Assembly: GCF_039888675.1 (NCBI RefSeq)
Contig: NZ_JBDQQR010000001.1
Span: 1,426,001-1,490,000, forward strand
Direction of reading: 5' to 3'
DNA: 64,000 nucleotides
Source: Mesorhizobium sp. CAU 1732
GTDB taxonomy: Bacteria > Pseudomonadota > Alphaproteobacteria > Rhizobiales > Rhizobiaceae
The notes under the pieces are model-generated. The model was not told where the DNA came from and searched no databases. It saw only the letters and a program-made list of their open reading frames with translations. Positions 55,376 through 64,000 of the stretch are shown here, piece by piece. Made by a program: the position numbers and the translations under genes. How positions within the stretch are numbered: position 1 is the stretch's first letter; the number at the start of each line of letters is the position of its first letter.

Positions 55376-56245
55376 ATGAAGAAGTTCCTTGTGGGCCTGG
55401 GCGCCGTTTCGCTGGTACTTGCCGCTTCGGGCGTCTTCGCTGCGCAGCCGACGCCGTGGCAGACGGACTTCCAGCCTGCGGCTACCGCAATGATGGAAGA
55501 GATTCGCTGGTTCGAGCGCTACACCTTGTGGTTCATCGTTCCGATCACCCTTCTTGTGATGGCCCTTCTCGGCTATTGCATCATCAAGTTCCGCGCGAGC
55601 GCCAATCCGGTTCCCTCGCGCACCAGCCACAACACGCTGATCGAGGTGATCTGGACCGTCGGTCCCGTGATCGTTCTGCTGTTCATCGCCGTTCCGTCGT
55701 TCCAGCTTCTCACCGCGCAGTACAATCCGCCGGAAGACCCGACGATGACGATCAAGGCGACCGGCTACCAGTGGAACTGGGAATACGAGTATCAGGACGA
55801 AGAGCCGCTGACCTTCGCATCCTTCATGCTGAAGGAAGACGAGCGCGCGGCTGCCGGCAAGGAAGACATGGCGGCCTATCCGCGTCTTCTCGCGGTCGAC
55901 AACGAGGTGGTTGTCCCTGTCAATACGACGGTTCGGGTGCTGGTGACGGCTGCCGACGTTCTGCACGCCTTCGCGATGCCGGCCTTCGGAGTCAAGGTCG
56001 ATGCCGTTCCCGGTCGGTTGAACGAGATCTGGTTCAATGCGGAGAAGGAAGGCCTCTATTACGGCCAGTGTTCCGAGCTTTGCGGCAAGGACCATGCCTT
56101 CATGCCGATCGCGGTGCGTGTGGTGGCCCAGGATCAGTATGATTCCTGGCGCTCGGAAGCGCAGGCGAACCTCGGCGAGGCGAACCGGTCGCTGGTCGCC
56201 GCGATCGAGAACGACAACACGAATGTAGCGGACGCCGGCAACTAA
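55376..56245 (+). CDS. ctaC: cytochrome c oxidase subunit II
   Basis: Subunit II carries the binuclear CuA centre that accepts electrons from cytochrome c. The CuA motif is CSELCGKDHAFMP, with the Cys, His and Met ligands, plus HAFAMP upstream. An N-terminal signal (KKFLVGLGAVSLVLAAS) is followed by two transmembrane helices at about 50-70 and 90-115, with the C-terminal domain periplasmic. I chose ATG 55376; ATG 55364 is an alternative. It is 289 residues and opens the oxidase operon, with ctaD starting 34 bp after its stop. Confidence 0.96.
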   Translation: MKKFLVGLGAVSLVLAASGVFAAQPTPWQTDFQPAATAMMEEIRWFERYTLWFIVPITLLVMALLGYCIIKFRASANPVPSRTSHNTLIEVIWTVGPVIVLLFIAVPSFQLLTAQYNPPEDPTMTIKATGYQWNWEYEYQDEEPLTFASFMLKEDERAAAGKEDMAAYPRLLAVDNEVVVPVNTTVRVLVTAADVLHAFAMPAFGVKVDAVPGRLNEIWFNAEKEGLYYGQCSELCGKDHAFMPIAVRVVAQDQYDSWRSEAQANLGEANRSLVAAIENDNTNVADAGN

Positions 56246-56255
56246 GCCTGCGTGA

Positions 56256-57944
<1,689 letters not shown>

Positions 57945-58017
57945 GGGCAGCCGAACCACTTGATTTGAGGCCGCCGGCAATCCCGGCGGCTTCGGCCAAA
58001 CGGAAGAAGCGTTACGC

Positions 58018-58959
58018 ATGGCCATTGTCGAGAAGACCGGATTTGAAGACGGCGCGTTTCGTGTTTCGGAAGCGCAGGCCGGCGATTACGTCGAGCTGCT
58101 AAAGCCGCGCGTGATGTCGCTCGTCGTATTCACAGCCTTTGTCGGGCTGGTGACCGCGCAGACATCCGTCAATCCATTCATCGCCATCTTTTCGATCCTC
58201 GCGATCGCGGTCGGCGCGGGCGCGTCCGGCGCGCTCAACATGTGGTACGACGCCGATATCGACGCGATCATGACGCGCACCGCGACGCGCCCGGTTCCGT
58301 CGGGCAGGGTGCTTCCGGGTGAGGCGCTGATCTTCGGCCTGTTCCTCTCGGCCTTTTCGGTGATGACGCTCGGCCTCGTCGCGAACTGGCTGGCCGCGAG
58401 CCTGCTCGCCTTCACCATCTTCTTCTACGCCGTCATCTATACGATGTGGCTCAAGCGCTGGACGCCGCAGAACATCGTCATCGGCGGTGCCGCGGGGGCA
58501 TTCCCGCCGATCATCGGCTGGGCTGCTGCGACCGGCCAGATCGGCCTCGAAAGCGTCATCCAGTTCCTCATCATCTTTCTGTGGACGCCGCCGCACTTCT
58601 GGGCGCTGGCGCTCTTCAAGTCGGCCGACTATGGCCGCGCCGGCGTACCGATGCTGCCAAACGTTGCCGGCGAGGCATCGACCAAGCGTCAGATCTTCGC
58701 CTACACGCTGCTCGTCGCCGTCGTCGGGGTGCTGCCGACGGTGCTTGGCCATGCGAGCCTCGGCTATGGGATCGTTGCCGGCGCTCTCGGGATCGGCTTC
58801 GTTTGGTACGCCTGGAAGGTCTTGGCGATGCCCGAGATCGACCGCGTGATGCGACCGGCCAAGGCGCTCTTCGGCTACTCGCTGCTCTATCTCTTCGCCG
58901 TCTTCGCTGCACTCCTGGTCGACAGCGTCATTGCGCGCGTCGGGATCGCTGGCTGGTGA
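58018..58959 (+). CDS. ctaB: heme o synthase (protoheme farnesyltransferase)
   Basis: CtaB farnesylates heme b to heme o, the precursor of heme a for this oxidase. It is a UbiA-superfamily membrane enzyme of 313 residues, with [15 protein letters not shown], the first Asp-rich motif, and [11 protein letters not shown]. It starts at ATG 58018, 73 bp after ctaD. The next ORF begins 20 bp after the stop. Confidence 0.96.
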   Translation: MAIVEKTGFEDGAFRVSEAQAGDYVELLKPRVMSLVVFTAFVGLVTAQTSVNPFIAIFSILAIAVGAGASGALNMWYDADIDAIMTRTATRPVPSGRVLPGEALIFGLFLSAFSVMTLGLVANWLAASLLAFTIFFYAVIYTMWLKRWTPQNIVIGGAAGAFPPIIGWAAATGQIGLESVIQFLIIFLWTPPHFWALALFKSADYGRAGVPMLPNVAGEASTKRQIFAYTLLVAVVGVLPTVLGHASLGYGIVAGALGIGFVWYAWKVLAMPEIDRVMRPAKALFGYSLLYLFAVFAALLVDSVIARVGIAGW

Positions 58960-58979
58960 GCGTGATGGAGGAAGACCGC

Positions 58980-59120
58980 GTGCAACTCACCGAGTCCCAG
59001 AAGAAGGCTCGCCGCAACCGCTCGGTCGCGATCGCGATCGCGCTGGCATCGCTCGTGGTGATCTTCTACGTCATTACCCTGGTCAAGTTCGGACCGGGAA
59101 TCCTCAACAGGCCCATGTGA
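58980..59120 (+). CDS. CoxF-like small membrane protein, 46 residues
   Basis: GGAGGAA lies 6 bp before GTG 58980, giving [19 protein letters not shown] followed by one transmembrane helix and the tail GPGILNRPM. The gene order ctaB-small protein-ctaG is the standard rhizobial one, where this protein is called CoxF. An ATG at 58965 is an alternative start but has a weaker ribosome-binding site. The role is unclear; it may assist assembly of the oxidase. ctaG starts 8 bp later. Confidence 0.75.
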   Translation: MQLTESQKKARRNRSVAIAIALASLVVIFYVITLVKFGPGILNRPM

Positions 59121-59128
59121 GGATGGCT

Positions 59129-59761
59129 ATGAACCAACCAAAATATACGATGAGCGAGAAGATTCAGCGAACCAATCGCAAGGTTGCGATTGTGTGTGTC
59201 GCCTTCTTCGGATCGATGATCGGCATGGCCTATGCGGCTGTTCCGCTCTACCAGCTCTTCTGTCAGGTGACCGGCTACGGCGGCACGACGCAGCGCGTCG
59301 AGCAGTATTCGCAGACGATCCTCGACCGCGATATCCAGATCCGCTTCGACGCCAACACGTCAGGCGGCCTGCCATGGCAATTCAAGCCGGTCGATCGCGA
59401 CACCACGATCAAGATCGGCGAGACGACGCAGGTCGCATACCAGGCCAAGAACATCGCGTCGAAGCCGACGTCGGGCCGCGCGAGCTTCAACGTGACGCCG
59501 CAGATGGCGGGCGCCTATTTCATGAAGGTGGAGTGTTTCTGCTTCACCGACAACGAGCTTCAGCCCGGTGAAGCGATGGACATGCCGGTGGTCTTCTATG
59601 TCGACCCGGCGATCGTCGATGTGCCCGAGTTGAAGGACATCAAGACGATCACGCTTTCCTATACATTTTTCCCGATCGCAGACCCGGCGCCGCAGACTGC
59701 GGCAAAGGTTGATGCGACGGACAAGACGATACCTGGAGCCGATTCCGAATTCGGGGGATGA
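59129..59761 (+). CDS. ctaG: cytochrome c oxidase assembly protein CtaG (Cox11)
   Basis: Cox11-family proteins deliver copper to the CuB site of subunit I. The 210-residue protein has one transmembrane helix (about residues 20-40) and a periplasmic domain with the copper-binding ECFCFTDNELQPGE motif. The start ATG 59129 has GAGG 7 bp upstream; ATG 59123 also possible. Its stop directly precedes ctaE (3 bp), so the two are surely co-transcribed. Confidence 0.96.
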   Translation: MNQPKYTMSEKIQRTNRKVAIVCVAFFGSMIGMAYAAVPLYQLFCQVTGYGGTTQRVEQYSQTILDRDIQIRFDANTSGGLPWQFKPVDRDTTIKIGETTQVAYQAKNIASKPTSGRASFNVTPQMAGAYFMKVECFCFTDNELQPGEAMDMPVVFYVDPAIVDVPELKDIKTITLSYTFFPIADPAPQTAAKVDATDKTIPGADSEFGG

Positions 59762-59762
59762 C

Positions 59763-60641
59763 ATGGCAGACGCACACACAAAGAATCACGACTATCACAT
59801 CATAGATCCCAGCCCCTGGCCGTTCCTCGGCTCAGTCGGCGCCTTCGTCATGGCGATCGGCGGCGTGAGCTGGATGCAGTATCTGCAGGGCAACGAGATG
59901 CACATTCTCGGCGTCAACCTCGCGACGCCGTGGATTTTCTTCATCGGCCTCGCACTGGTGCTCTACGTCATGTTCGGCTGGTGGTCGGACACGATCAAGG
60001 AAGCCCATGAGGGCCACCACACGAAGGTCGTGTCGCTGCACCTGCGCTACGGGATGATCATGTTCATCGCCTCGGAGGTGATGTTCTTCGTCGCCTGGTT
60101 CTGGGCGTTCTTCGATGCGAGCCTGTTCCCCAACGAGGCAGCGCAGGTCGCCCGTGCCGAATTCCTCGGCGGTCAGTGGCCGCCGGCCGGTCTCGAGGTG
60201 CTCGATCCGTTCCACCTGCCGCTCTACAACACCGTGATCCTCCTCCTGTCGGGTACTGCCGTCACCTGGGCGCACCACGCGCTTCTGCATGACGACCGCA
60301 AGGGCCTGATCTGGGGCCTGACGATCACCGTGCTTCTCGGGGCGCTGTTCTCCTTCGTTCAGGCATACGAATATGCGGTGGCGCCGTTCCAGTTCTCGCA
60401 GTCGATCTATGGCGCGACGTTCTTCATGGCGACCGGCTTCCATGGTTTCCACGTCCTGATCGGGACCATCTTCCTGCTCGTCTGCCTGCTGCGTGCGATG
60501 GGCGGCGATTTCACGCCGAAGCAGCATTTCGGCTTCGAGGCGGCAGCCTGGTACTGGCACTTCGTCGACGTGGTCTGGCTGTTCCTGTTTGCGGCCATCT
60601 ACGTGTGGGGTTCCGCCGGCGCGCCGATCTACGCGCATTGA
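59763..60641 (+). CDS. ctaE: cytochrome c oxidase subunit III
   Basis: Subunit III stabilises the oxidase and has seven transmembrane helices. The 292-residue protein shows FIASEVMFFVAWFWAFFDASLFP, GTAVTWAHHALLH and WYWHFVDVVWLFLFAAIYVWG. GGGGGAT lies just before ATG 59763. A strong terminator at 60665-60701 follows, ending the main oxidase transcript. Confidence 0.98.
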   Translation: MADAHTKNHDYHIIDPSPWPFLGSVGAFVMAIGGVSWMQYLQGNEMHILGVNLATPWIFFIGLALVLYVMFGWWSDTIKEAHEGHHTKVVSLHLRYGMIMFIASEVMFFVAWFWAFFDASLFPNEAAQVARAEFLGGQWPPAGLEVLDPFHLPLYNTVILLLSGTAVTWAHHALLHDDRKGLIWGLTITVLLGALFSFVQAYEYAVAPFQFSQSIYGATFFMATGFHGFHVLIGTIFLLVCLLRAMGGDFTPKQHFGFEAAAWYWHFVDVVWLFLFAAIYVWGSAGAPIYAH

Positions 60642-60664
60642 GGCGCGGCCGCGAGTGACTTGAG

Positions 60665-60701
60665 GAGGCGGCCGTGGCGACACGGCCGCCTCATTTCTTT
60701 T
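60665..60701 (+). terminator. Rho-independent terminator after ctaE
   Basis: GAGGCGGCCGTG (60665-60676) and CACGGCCGCCTC (60681-60692) form a perfect 12-bp stem with a GCGA tetraloop, followed by ATTTCTTTT (60693-60701). It lies between ctaE and DUF983, so transcription of the downstream genes needs read-through or a separate promoter. Confidence 0.93.
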
Positions 60702-60710
60702 GGGGCACAT

Positions 60711-61130
60711 ATGCCCGGAAACGGACAGTCGATGAGTGATCACCAAGACCGGGATACCGCCCGCTGGGCACCGGTTGATCCCGTCAGGGCGGGATTGTCG
60801 GGGCGCTGCCCCCGCTGCGGCGAGGGCCGCCTGTTCAAGGGGTTTCTCGCGGTCGGCGACCACTGTGGCAATTGCGGTCTCGACTATTCCTTTGCCGATG
60901 CCGGCGACGGGCCTGCCGTCTTCGTTATCCTGATCATCGGTTTCCTGGTCGTCGGTCTGGCGCTGTGGATGGAGGTGACGCTCAATCCGCCGCTCTGGGT
61001 CCATTTCATGCTCTGGGTTCCCCTGATCCTTGCTCTGGGCTTGACGGCGCTCCGCCTCATCAAGGGCTTGATGATCGTGCTTCAGTACCGCAACCAGGCC
61101 GCCGAAGGGCGGATCGAGGAGCGCGAGTGA
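60711..61130 (+). CDS. DUF983 membrane protein
   Basis: DUF983 proteins are found in the cox clusters of Rhizobiales. This one (139 residues from ATG 60711, GGGG about 6 bp upstream) has a zinc-ribbon-like pair of CxxC motifs, CPRCGEG and CGNCGLD, and then two transmembrane helices (VFVILIIGFLVVGLALWM and MLWVPLILALGLTALRLI). Function unknown. The start ATG 60732 is an alternative. Its stop overlaps the SURF1 start by GTGA. Confidence 0.9.
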   Translation: MPGNGQSMSDHQDRDTARWAPVDPVRAGLSGRCPRCGEGRLFKGFLAVGDHCGNCGLDYSFADAGDGPAVFVILIIGFLVVGLALWMEVTLNPPLWVHFMLWVPLILALGLTALRLIKGLMIVLQYRNQAAEGRIEERE

Positions 61131-61873
61131 CCATGGCGATTCAGACGCAACGCAGGGGCTCCCAGATCCTGCTCGGGGTGCTGGCGCTGATCGCACTTGC
61201 CGCGCTTCTGATGCTGGGGACGTGGCAGGTCGAGCGTCTTCAGTGGAAGAACGATCTCGTCGCCACGATCGACGAGCGTATCCAATCGGATCCACGCCCG
61301 CTCTCCGACATCGAAACGCGGTTGGCGACGACCGGCGATGTCGAATACTGGCCTGTTACCGTGGCCGGTGAGTTCCACCATGAGGGCGAACGCCACTTCT
61401 TTGCCACCCATGACGGACAATCCGGCTATTTCGTCTATACGCCGCTGGAACTCGATGACAGCAGGCTCCTTCTGGTCAATCGCGGCTTCGTGCCGTTCGA
61501 CCGCAAGAACCCGGCAACGCGGCAGGAAGGGCAGGCAAGCGGCTGGATGACGATAAACGGGCTTGCGCGCGATCGCCTGACCGAGAAGCCGTCATTCCTG
61601 GTCCCGGAGAACGATCCGGCCGGCAATGTCTTCTACTGGAAGGACATCGACGCGATGGCTGCGACGTCGGGCGTCGGTTCGCCGGGCGACTATCTGCCGT
61701 TCTTCGTCGATGCCAACGACGCCCCGAACCCCGGCGGGCTTCCGGTGGGGGGCGTGACGATCGTCAGCCTCTCCAACAACCACCTGCAATACGCGGTCAC
61801 CTGGTACGGACTGGCCGCAGCGCTTTGCGGTGTCGTCGGCGTATGGATGTGGCGGCAGCGGCGGAGTGGATGA
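61127..61873 (+). CDS. SURF1-family cytochrome oxidase assembly protein
   Basis: SURF1 aids insertion of heme a into subunit I. The 248-residue protein has one transmembrane helix at each end ([18 protein letters not shown] and [19 protein letters not shown]) and a periplasmic domain with [16 protein letters not shown] 61127 overlaps the DUF983 stop by GTGA, with GAGGAG 5 bp upstream; ATG 61133 is also possible. ispH follows. Confidence 0.94.
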   Translation: MTMAIQTQRRGSQILLGVLALIALAALLMLGTWQVERLQWKNDLVATIDERIQSDPRPLSDIETRLATTGDVEYWPVTVAGEFHHEGERHFFATHDGQSGYFVYTPLELDDSRLLLVNRGFVPFDRKNPATRQEGQASGWMTINGLARDRLTEKPSFLVPENDPAGNVFYWKDIDAMAATSGVGSPGDYLPFFVDANDAPNPGGLPVGGVTIVSLSNNHLQYAVTWYGLAAALCGVVGVWMWRQRRSG

Positions 61874-61947
61874 CCAGAACCGATCGGACGCACGACGATC
61901 CAGCGCGACTTGACAGGCGGGACCGTCCGACGCCATCTGCGCCAATG

Positions 61948-62964
61948 ATGAGTGCGACGGACAACATGACGAAACCACCCCTGACGATCAGGCTTTGCGG
62001 GCCGCGCGGCTTTTGCGCCGGTGTCGACCGCGCGATCCAGATCGTGGTGCTGGCGCTGAAAAAATACGGCGCGCCGGTCTATGTGCGCCACGAGATCGTG
62101 CACAACAAATATGTCGTCGAGGGTTTGCAGGCCAAGGGCGCGATCTTCGTCGAGGAACTGGACGAGATACCGCCGGAGCATCATGCGCAGCCGGTCGTGT
62201 TTTCCGCCCATGGCGTGCCGAAATCCGTGCCGGCCGACGCCGAGGCGCGCAACCTCTTCTATCTCGACGCCACATGCCCGCTGGTCTCGAAGGTCCACAA
62301 GCAGGCGATGCGCCATCAGCGCAAGGGGCGTCACGTGCTCTTGATCGGTCATGCCGGTCACCCCGAGGTGATCGGCACGATGGGTCAGTTGCCGGAAGGA
62401 ACCGTCACGCTGGTAGAGACCGAGGACGACGCCGCGCGCCTGCAGCCGAGCGACCCGGAGGCGCTCGGCTTCGTGACCCAGACGACCTTGTCGGTGGAAG
62501 ACACCGCCGGCATCGTGAAGGCGCTGGCGGATCGCTTCCCGCTCATGCAGGCGCCTGCCGCCGAATCGATCTGCTACGCGACGACGAACCGCCAGGATGC
62601 GGTCAAGGAAGCCGCCCCCGGTTCCGACCTGTTCCTTGTCGTCGGCGCCCCGAACTCCTCGAATTCGAAGCGTCTGGTTGAGGTCGCCGAACGCGCCGGT
62701 GCCGCGCGCGGTCTCCTCGTGCAGCGCGCGAGCGAGATCCCGTGGGACGAGATCGGCGACATTGCGACGCTCGGCCTCTCGGCAGGTGCGTCCGCGCCCG
62801 AGATCATCGTCGACGAGATCATCGACGCTTTCCGCGAACGCTTCGCCGTGTCGGTCGAGCTTGCGGTTACGGCGGAGGAAACCGAGAACTTCCCGGTCAA
62901 CCGCGTGCTGCGCGACGTGGAACTCACAACGGCCGACATGGCCTTCGTCAACGGCACCGCATAA
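61948..62964 (+). CDS. ispH: 4-hydroxy-3-methylbut-2-enyl diphosphate reductase
   Basis: IspH is the last enzyme of the MEP pathway, making IPP and DMAPP with a [4Fe-4S] cluster. The three cluster cysteines are visible in [20 protein letters not shown] and ICYATTNRQ. The catalytic region includes HGVPKSV. The start is uncertain (61945, 61948 or 61966) since none has a strong ribosome-binding site; 61948 gives 338 residues, close to rhizobial IspH. thrB starts 9 bp after its stop. Together with dxs and ispE here, three MEP genes are present. Confidence 0.95.
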   Translation: MSATDNMTKPPLTIRLCGPRGFCAGVDRAIQIVVLALKKYGAPVYVRHEIVHNKYVVEGLQAKGAIFVEELDEIPPEHHAQPVVFSAHGVPKSVPADAEARNLFYLDATCPLVSKVHKQAMRHQRKGRHVLLIGHAGHPEVIGTMGQLPEGTVTLVETEDDAARLQPSDPEALGFVTQTTLSVEDTAGIVKALADRFPLMQAPAAESICYATTNRQDAVKEAAPGSDLFLVVGAPNSSNSKRLVEVAERAGAARGLLVQRASEIPWDEIGDIATLGLSAGASAPEIIVDEIIDAFRERFAVSVELAVTAEETENFPVNRVLRDVELTTADMAFVNGTA

Positions 62965-62973
62965 GAGCCCCCC

Positions 62974-63942
62974 ATGGCCGTCTACACCGACATCACCGAG
63001 GCGGAGCTCGGAGCGTTCCTGCAAGGCTACGCGATCGGCGATTTGCTGTCCTACAAGGGCATCGCCGAGGGCACGGAGAACTCGAACTTCATCCTGCACA
63101 CGACCGGCGGCTCCTACATCCTGACGCTCTACGAGAAGCGTGTGGAGCGTGGCGACCTGCCGTTTTTTCTCGGGCTGATGGAGCATCTGGCGCAGCGTGG
63201 CCTGTCATGCCCGCTACCTGTGCGACGCCGCGATGGCGAGGTCATCGGGGAACTGGCCGGCAGGGCGGCTGCGATCATCACGTTTCTCGAAGGCATGTGG
63301 CCGCGCCGGCCGACTGCGGCGCACTGCCGGGAAGTGGGTGCAGCACTTGCCGCGATGCATGTTGCCGGAAGCGACTTCGCGCTCACCCGGCCGAATGCTC
63401 TGTCGTTGCCGGGATGGCGCACCCTTTGGGACGCATCGCGCGCCCGTGCGGACGAGGTCGAGCCGGGGCTTGAGGCCGAGGTGGCAGGCGATTTCGCGGA
63501 TCTTGAAGCCGGATGGCCCACGGACCTGCCGCAAGGCGTCATCCACGCCGACCTTTTCCCGGACAACGTGTTCTTTCTCGGCAACGAATTGTCGGGGCTG
63601 ATCGACTTCTATTTCGCCTGCAACGACATGCTCGCCTATGACGTTGCGACCTGCCTCAACGCCTGGTGCTTCGAGCGCGACCATGCGTTCAATCTCACCA
63701 AGGGCACCGCGCTCCTGGCCGGATATCAGAGCGTGCGGCCGCTGAGCGACGCCGAGATCAAGGCGCTGCCGCTGCTCTGCCGTGGCTCCGCGCTGCGCTT
63801 CATGCTGACGCGGCTCTACGATTGGCTGACCGTTGCCGACGGGGCGATGGTGCAGAAGCGCGACCCGCTCGAATACATCCGCAAGATGCGGTTTCACCGG
63901 CAGATCGCATCGGCCTCGGAATACGGAATCGCAAGACCATGA
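62974..63942 (+). CDS. thrB: homoserine kinase, ThrB2 (aminoglycoside phosphotransferase fold)
   Basis: This 322-residue homoserine kinase is of the APH-fold type used by Rhizobiales rather than the GHMP type of E. coli. The phosphotransferase motif is [17 protein letters not shown], followed by [16 protein letters not shown]. It catalyses the ATP-dependent phosphorylation of homoserine in threonine synthesis. It is 9 bp after ispH and overlaps rnhA by ATGA. Confidence 0.96.
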   Translation: MAVYTDITEAELGAFLQGYAIGDLLSYKGIAEGTENSNFILHTTGGSYILTLYEKRVERGDLPFFLGLMEHLAQRGLSCPLPVRRRDGEVIGELAGRAAAIITFLEGMWPRRPTAAHCREVGAALAAMHVAGSDFALTRPNALSLPGWRTLWDASRARADEVEPGLEAEVAGDFADLEAGWPTDLPQGVIHADLFPDNVFFLGNELSGLIDFYFACNDMLAYDVATCLNAWCFERDHAFNLTKGTALLAGYQSVRPLSDAEIKALPLLCRGSALRFMLTRLYDWLTVADGAMVQKRDPLEYIRKMRFHRQIASASEYGIARP

Positions 63943-64000
63943 AATCCATCGAGGTGTTCACCGACGGCGCATGCTCGGGCAATCCCGGCCCCGGCGGCTG
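63939..64000 (+). CDS. rnhA: ribonuclease HI, 3' end outside window
   Basis: Only the first 20 codons are in the window: [20 protein letters not shown], then W. This is the RNase HI N-terminus with the catalytic Asp in [11 protein letters not shown]. Start ATG 63939 overlaps thrB by ATGA. The order thrB-rnhA is standard in Rhizobiales. The window also has an rnhB gene at 11139. Confidence 0.92.
   Translation, partial: MKSIEVFTDGACSGNPGPGG

Overview
This window is GC-rich (mostly mid-60s %) chromosome from an alphaproteobacterium, most likely order Hyphomicrobiales (Rhizobiales), Phyllobacteriaceae/Mesorhizobium-like. The evidence is the split F0 operon atpI-atpB-atpE-atpF'-atpF, the ctaCDB-coxF-ctaG-ctaE-DUF983-SURF1-ispH-thrB-rnhA block, the pdxH / RT0821-type lipoprotein / dnaJ-like / fabI / phosphoglycerate-mutase-like / DUF1344 / aroC / ribB block, DUF6101 next to ubiA, and the style of intergenic palindromic repeats. 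The genus cannot be fixed from the sequence alone. Genes are densely packed, with many ATGA or GTGA overlaps and frequent GTG and TTG starts. I see no tRNA, rRNA, CRISPR array, prophage or insertion sequence.

Layout. 1-5 kb: a 5'-truncated PfkB sugar kinase with a class I aldolase-like partner, a 24-residue membrane peptide, an MFS transporter and a divergent polysaccharide deacetylase. 4.7-8.2 kb: a YfgM-like TPR protein, the GTPase Der and a SleB-type cell-wall hydrolase. 8.3-11.1 kb: the F0 operon with a promoter and a strong terminator. 11.1-17.5 kb: mostly minus-strand housekeeping genes (rnhB, a radical SAM protein behind a LexA-like box, moaB, ispE, an S49 peptidase, a TrmN6-like methyltransferase, DUF2007). 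17.6-25 kb: polyprenyl diphosphate synthase, a TPR-LysM protein, and glyQ-isochorismatase-like-glyS, in which glyS carries two in-frame insertions. 25-31.5 kb: a repeat-rich spacer, a Sua5-type enzyme, a GlcD-like oxidase, DUF6101, ubiA and a VapBC pair. 31.5-38 kb: purD, a secreted GH25 protein, an acyl-CoA dehydrogenase/enoyl-CoA hydratase operon behind a palindromic operator, and pdxH. 38-45.4 kb: dnaJ-like, fabI, aroC, ribB with a degenerate RibA domain, and a TetR/MFS pair with three matching operators. 45.4-55 kb: an HDAC-family protein, xseB, a second toxin-antitoxin pair, dxs, tlyA, an RNA methyltransferase, sirtuin, tldD and an IalB-family protein. 55-64 kb: the aa3-type cytochrome oxidase genes, then ispH, thrB and the start of rnhA.

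How it fits together. The window is mainly core metabolism: respiration (cta genes plus F0 ATP synthase), isoprenoid and quinone supply (dxs, ispE, ispH, polyprenyl synthase, ubiA), glycyl-tRNA synthesis, and cofactor and aromatic synthesis. Accessory modules sit between these blocks. The most unusual features are the AT-richer in-frame insertion in glyS with a palindromic repeat nearby, the isochorismatase-like gene between glyQ and glyS, the triple operator of the TetR/MFS pair, a LiuR-like palindrome ahead of an acyl-CoA dehydrogenase, a LexA-like box ahead of a radical SAM gene, and three convergent gene pairs whose stop codons share one CTAG tetranucleotide.
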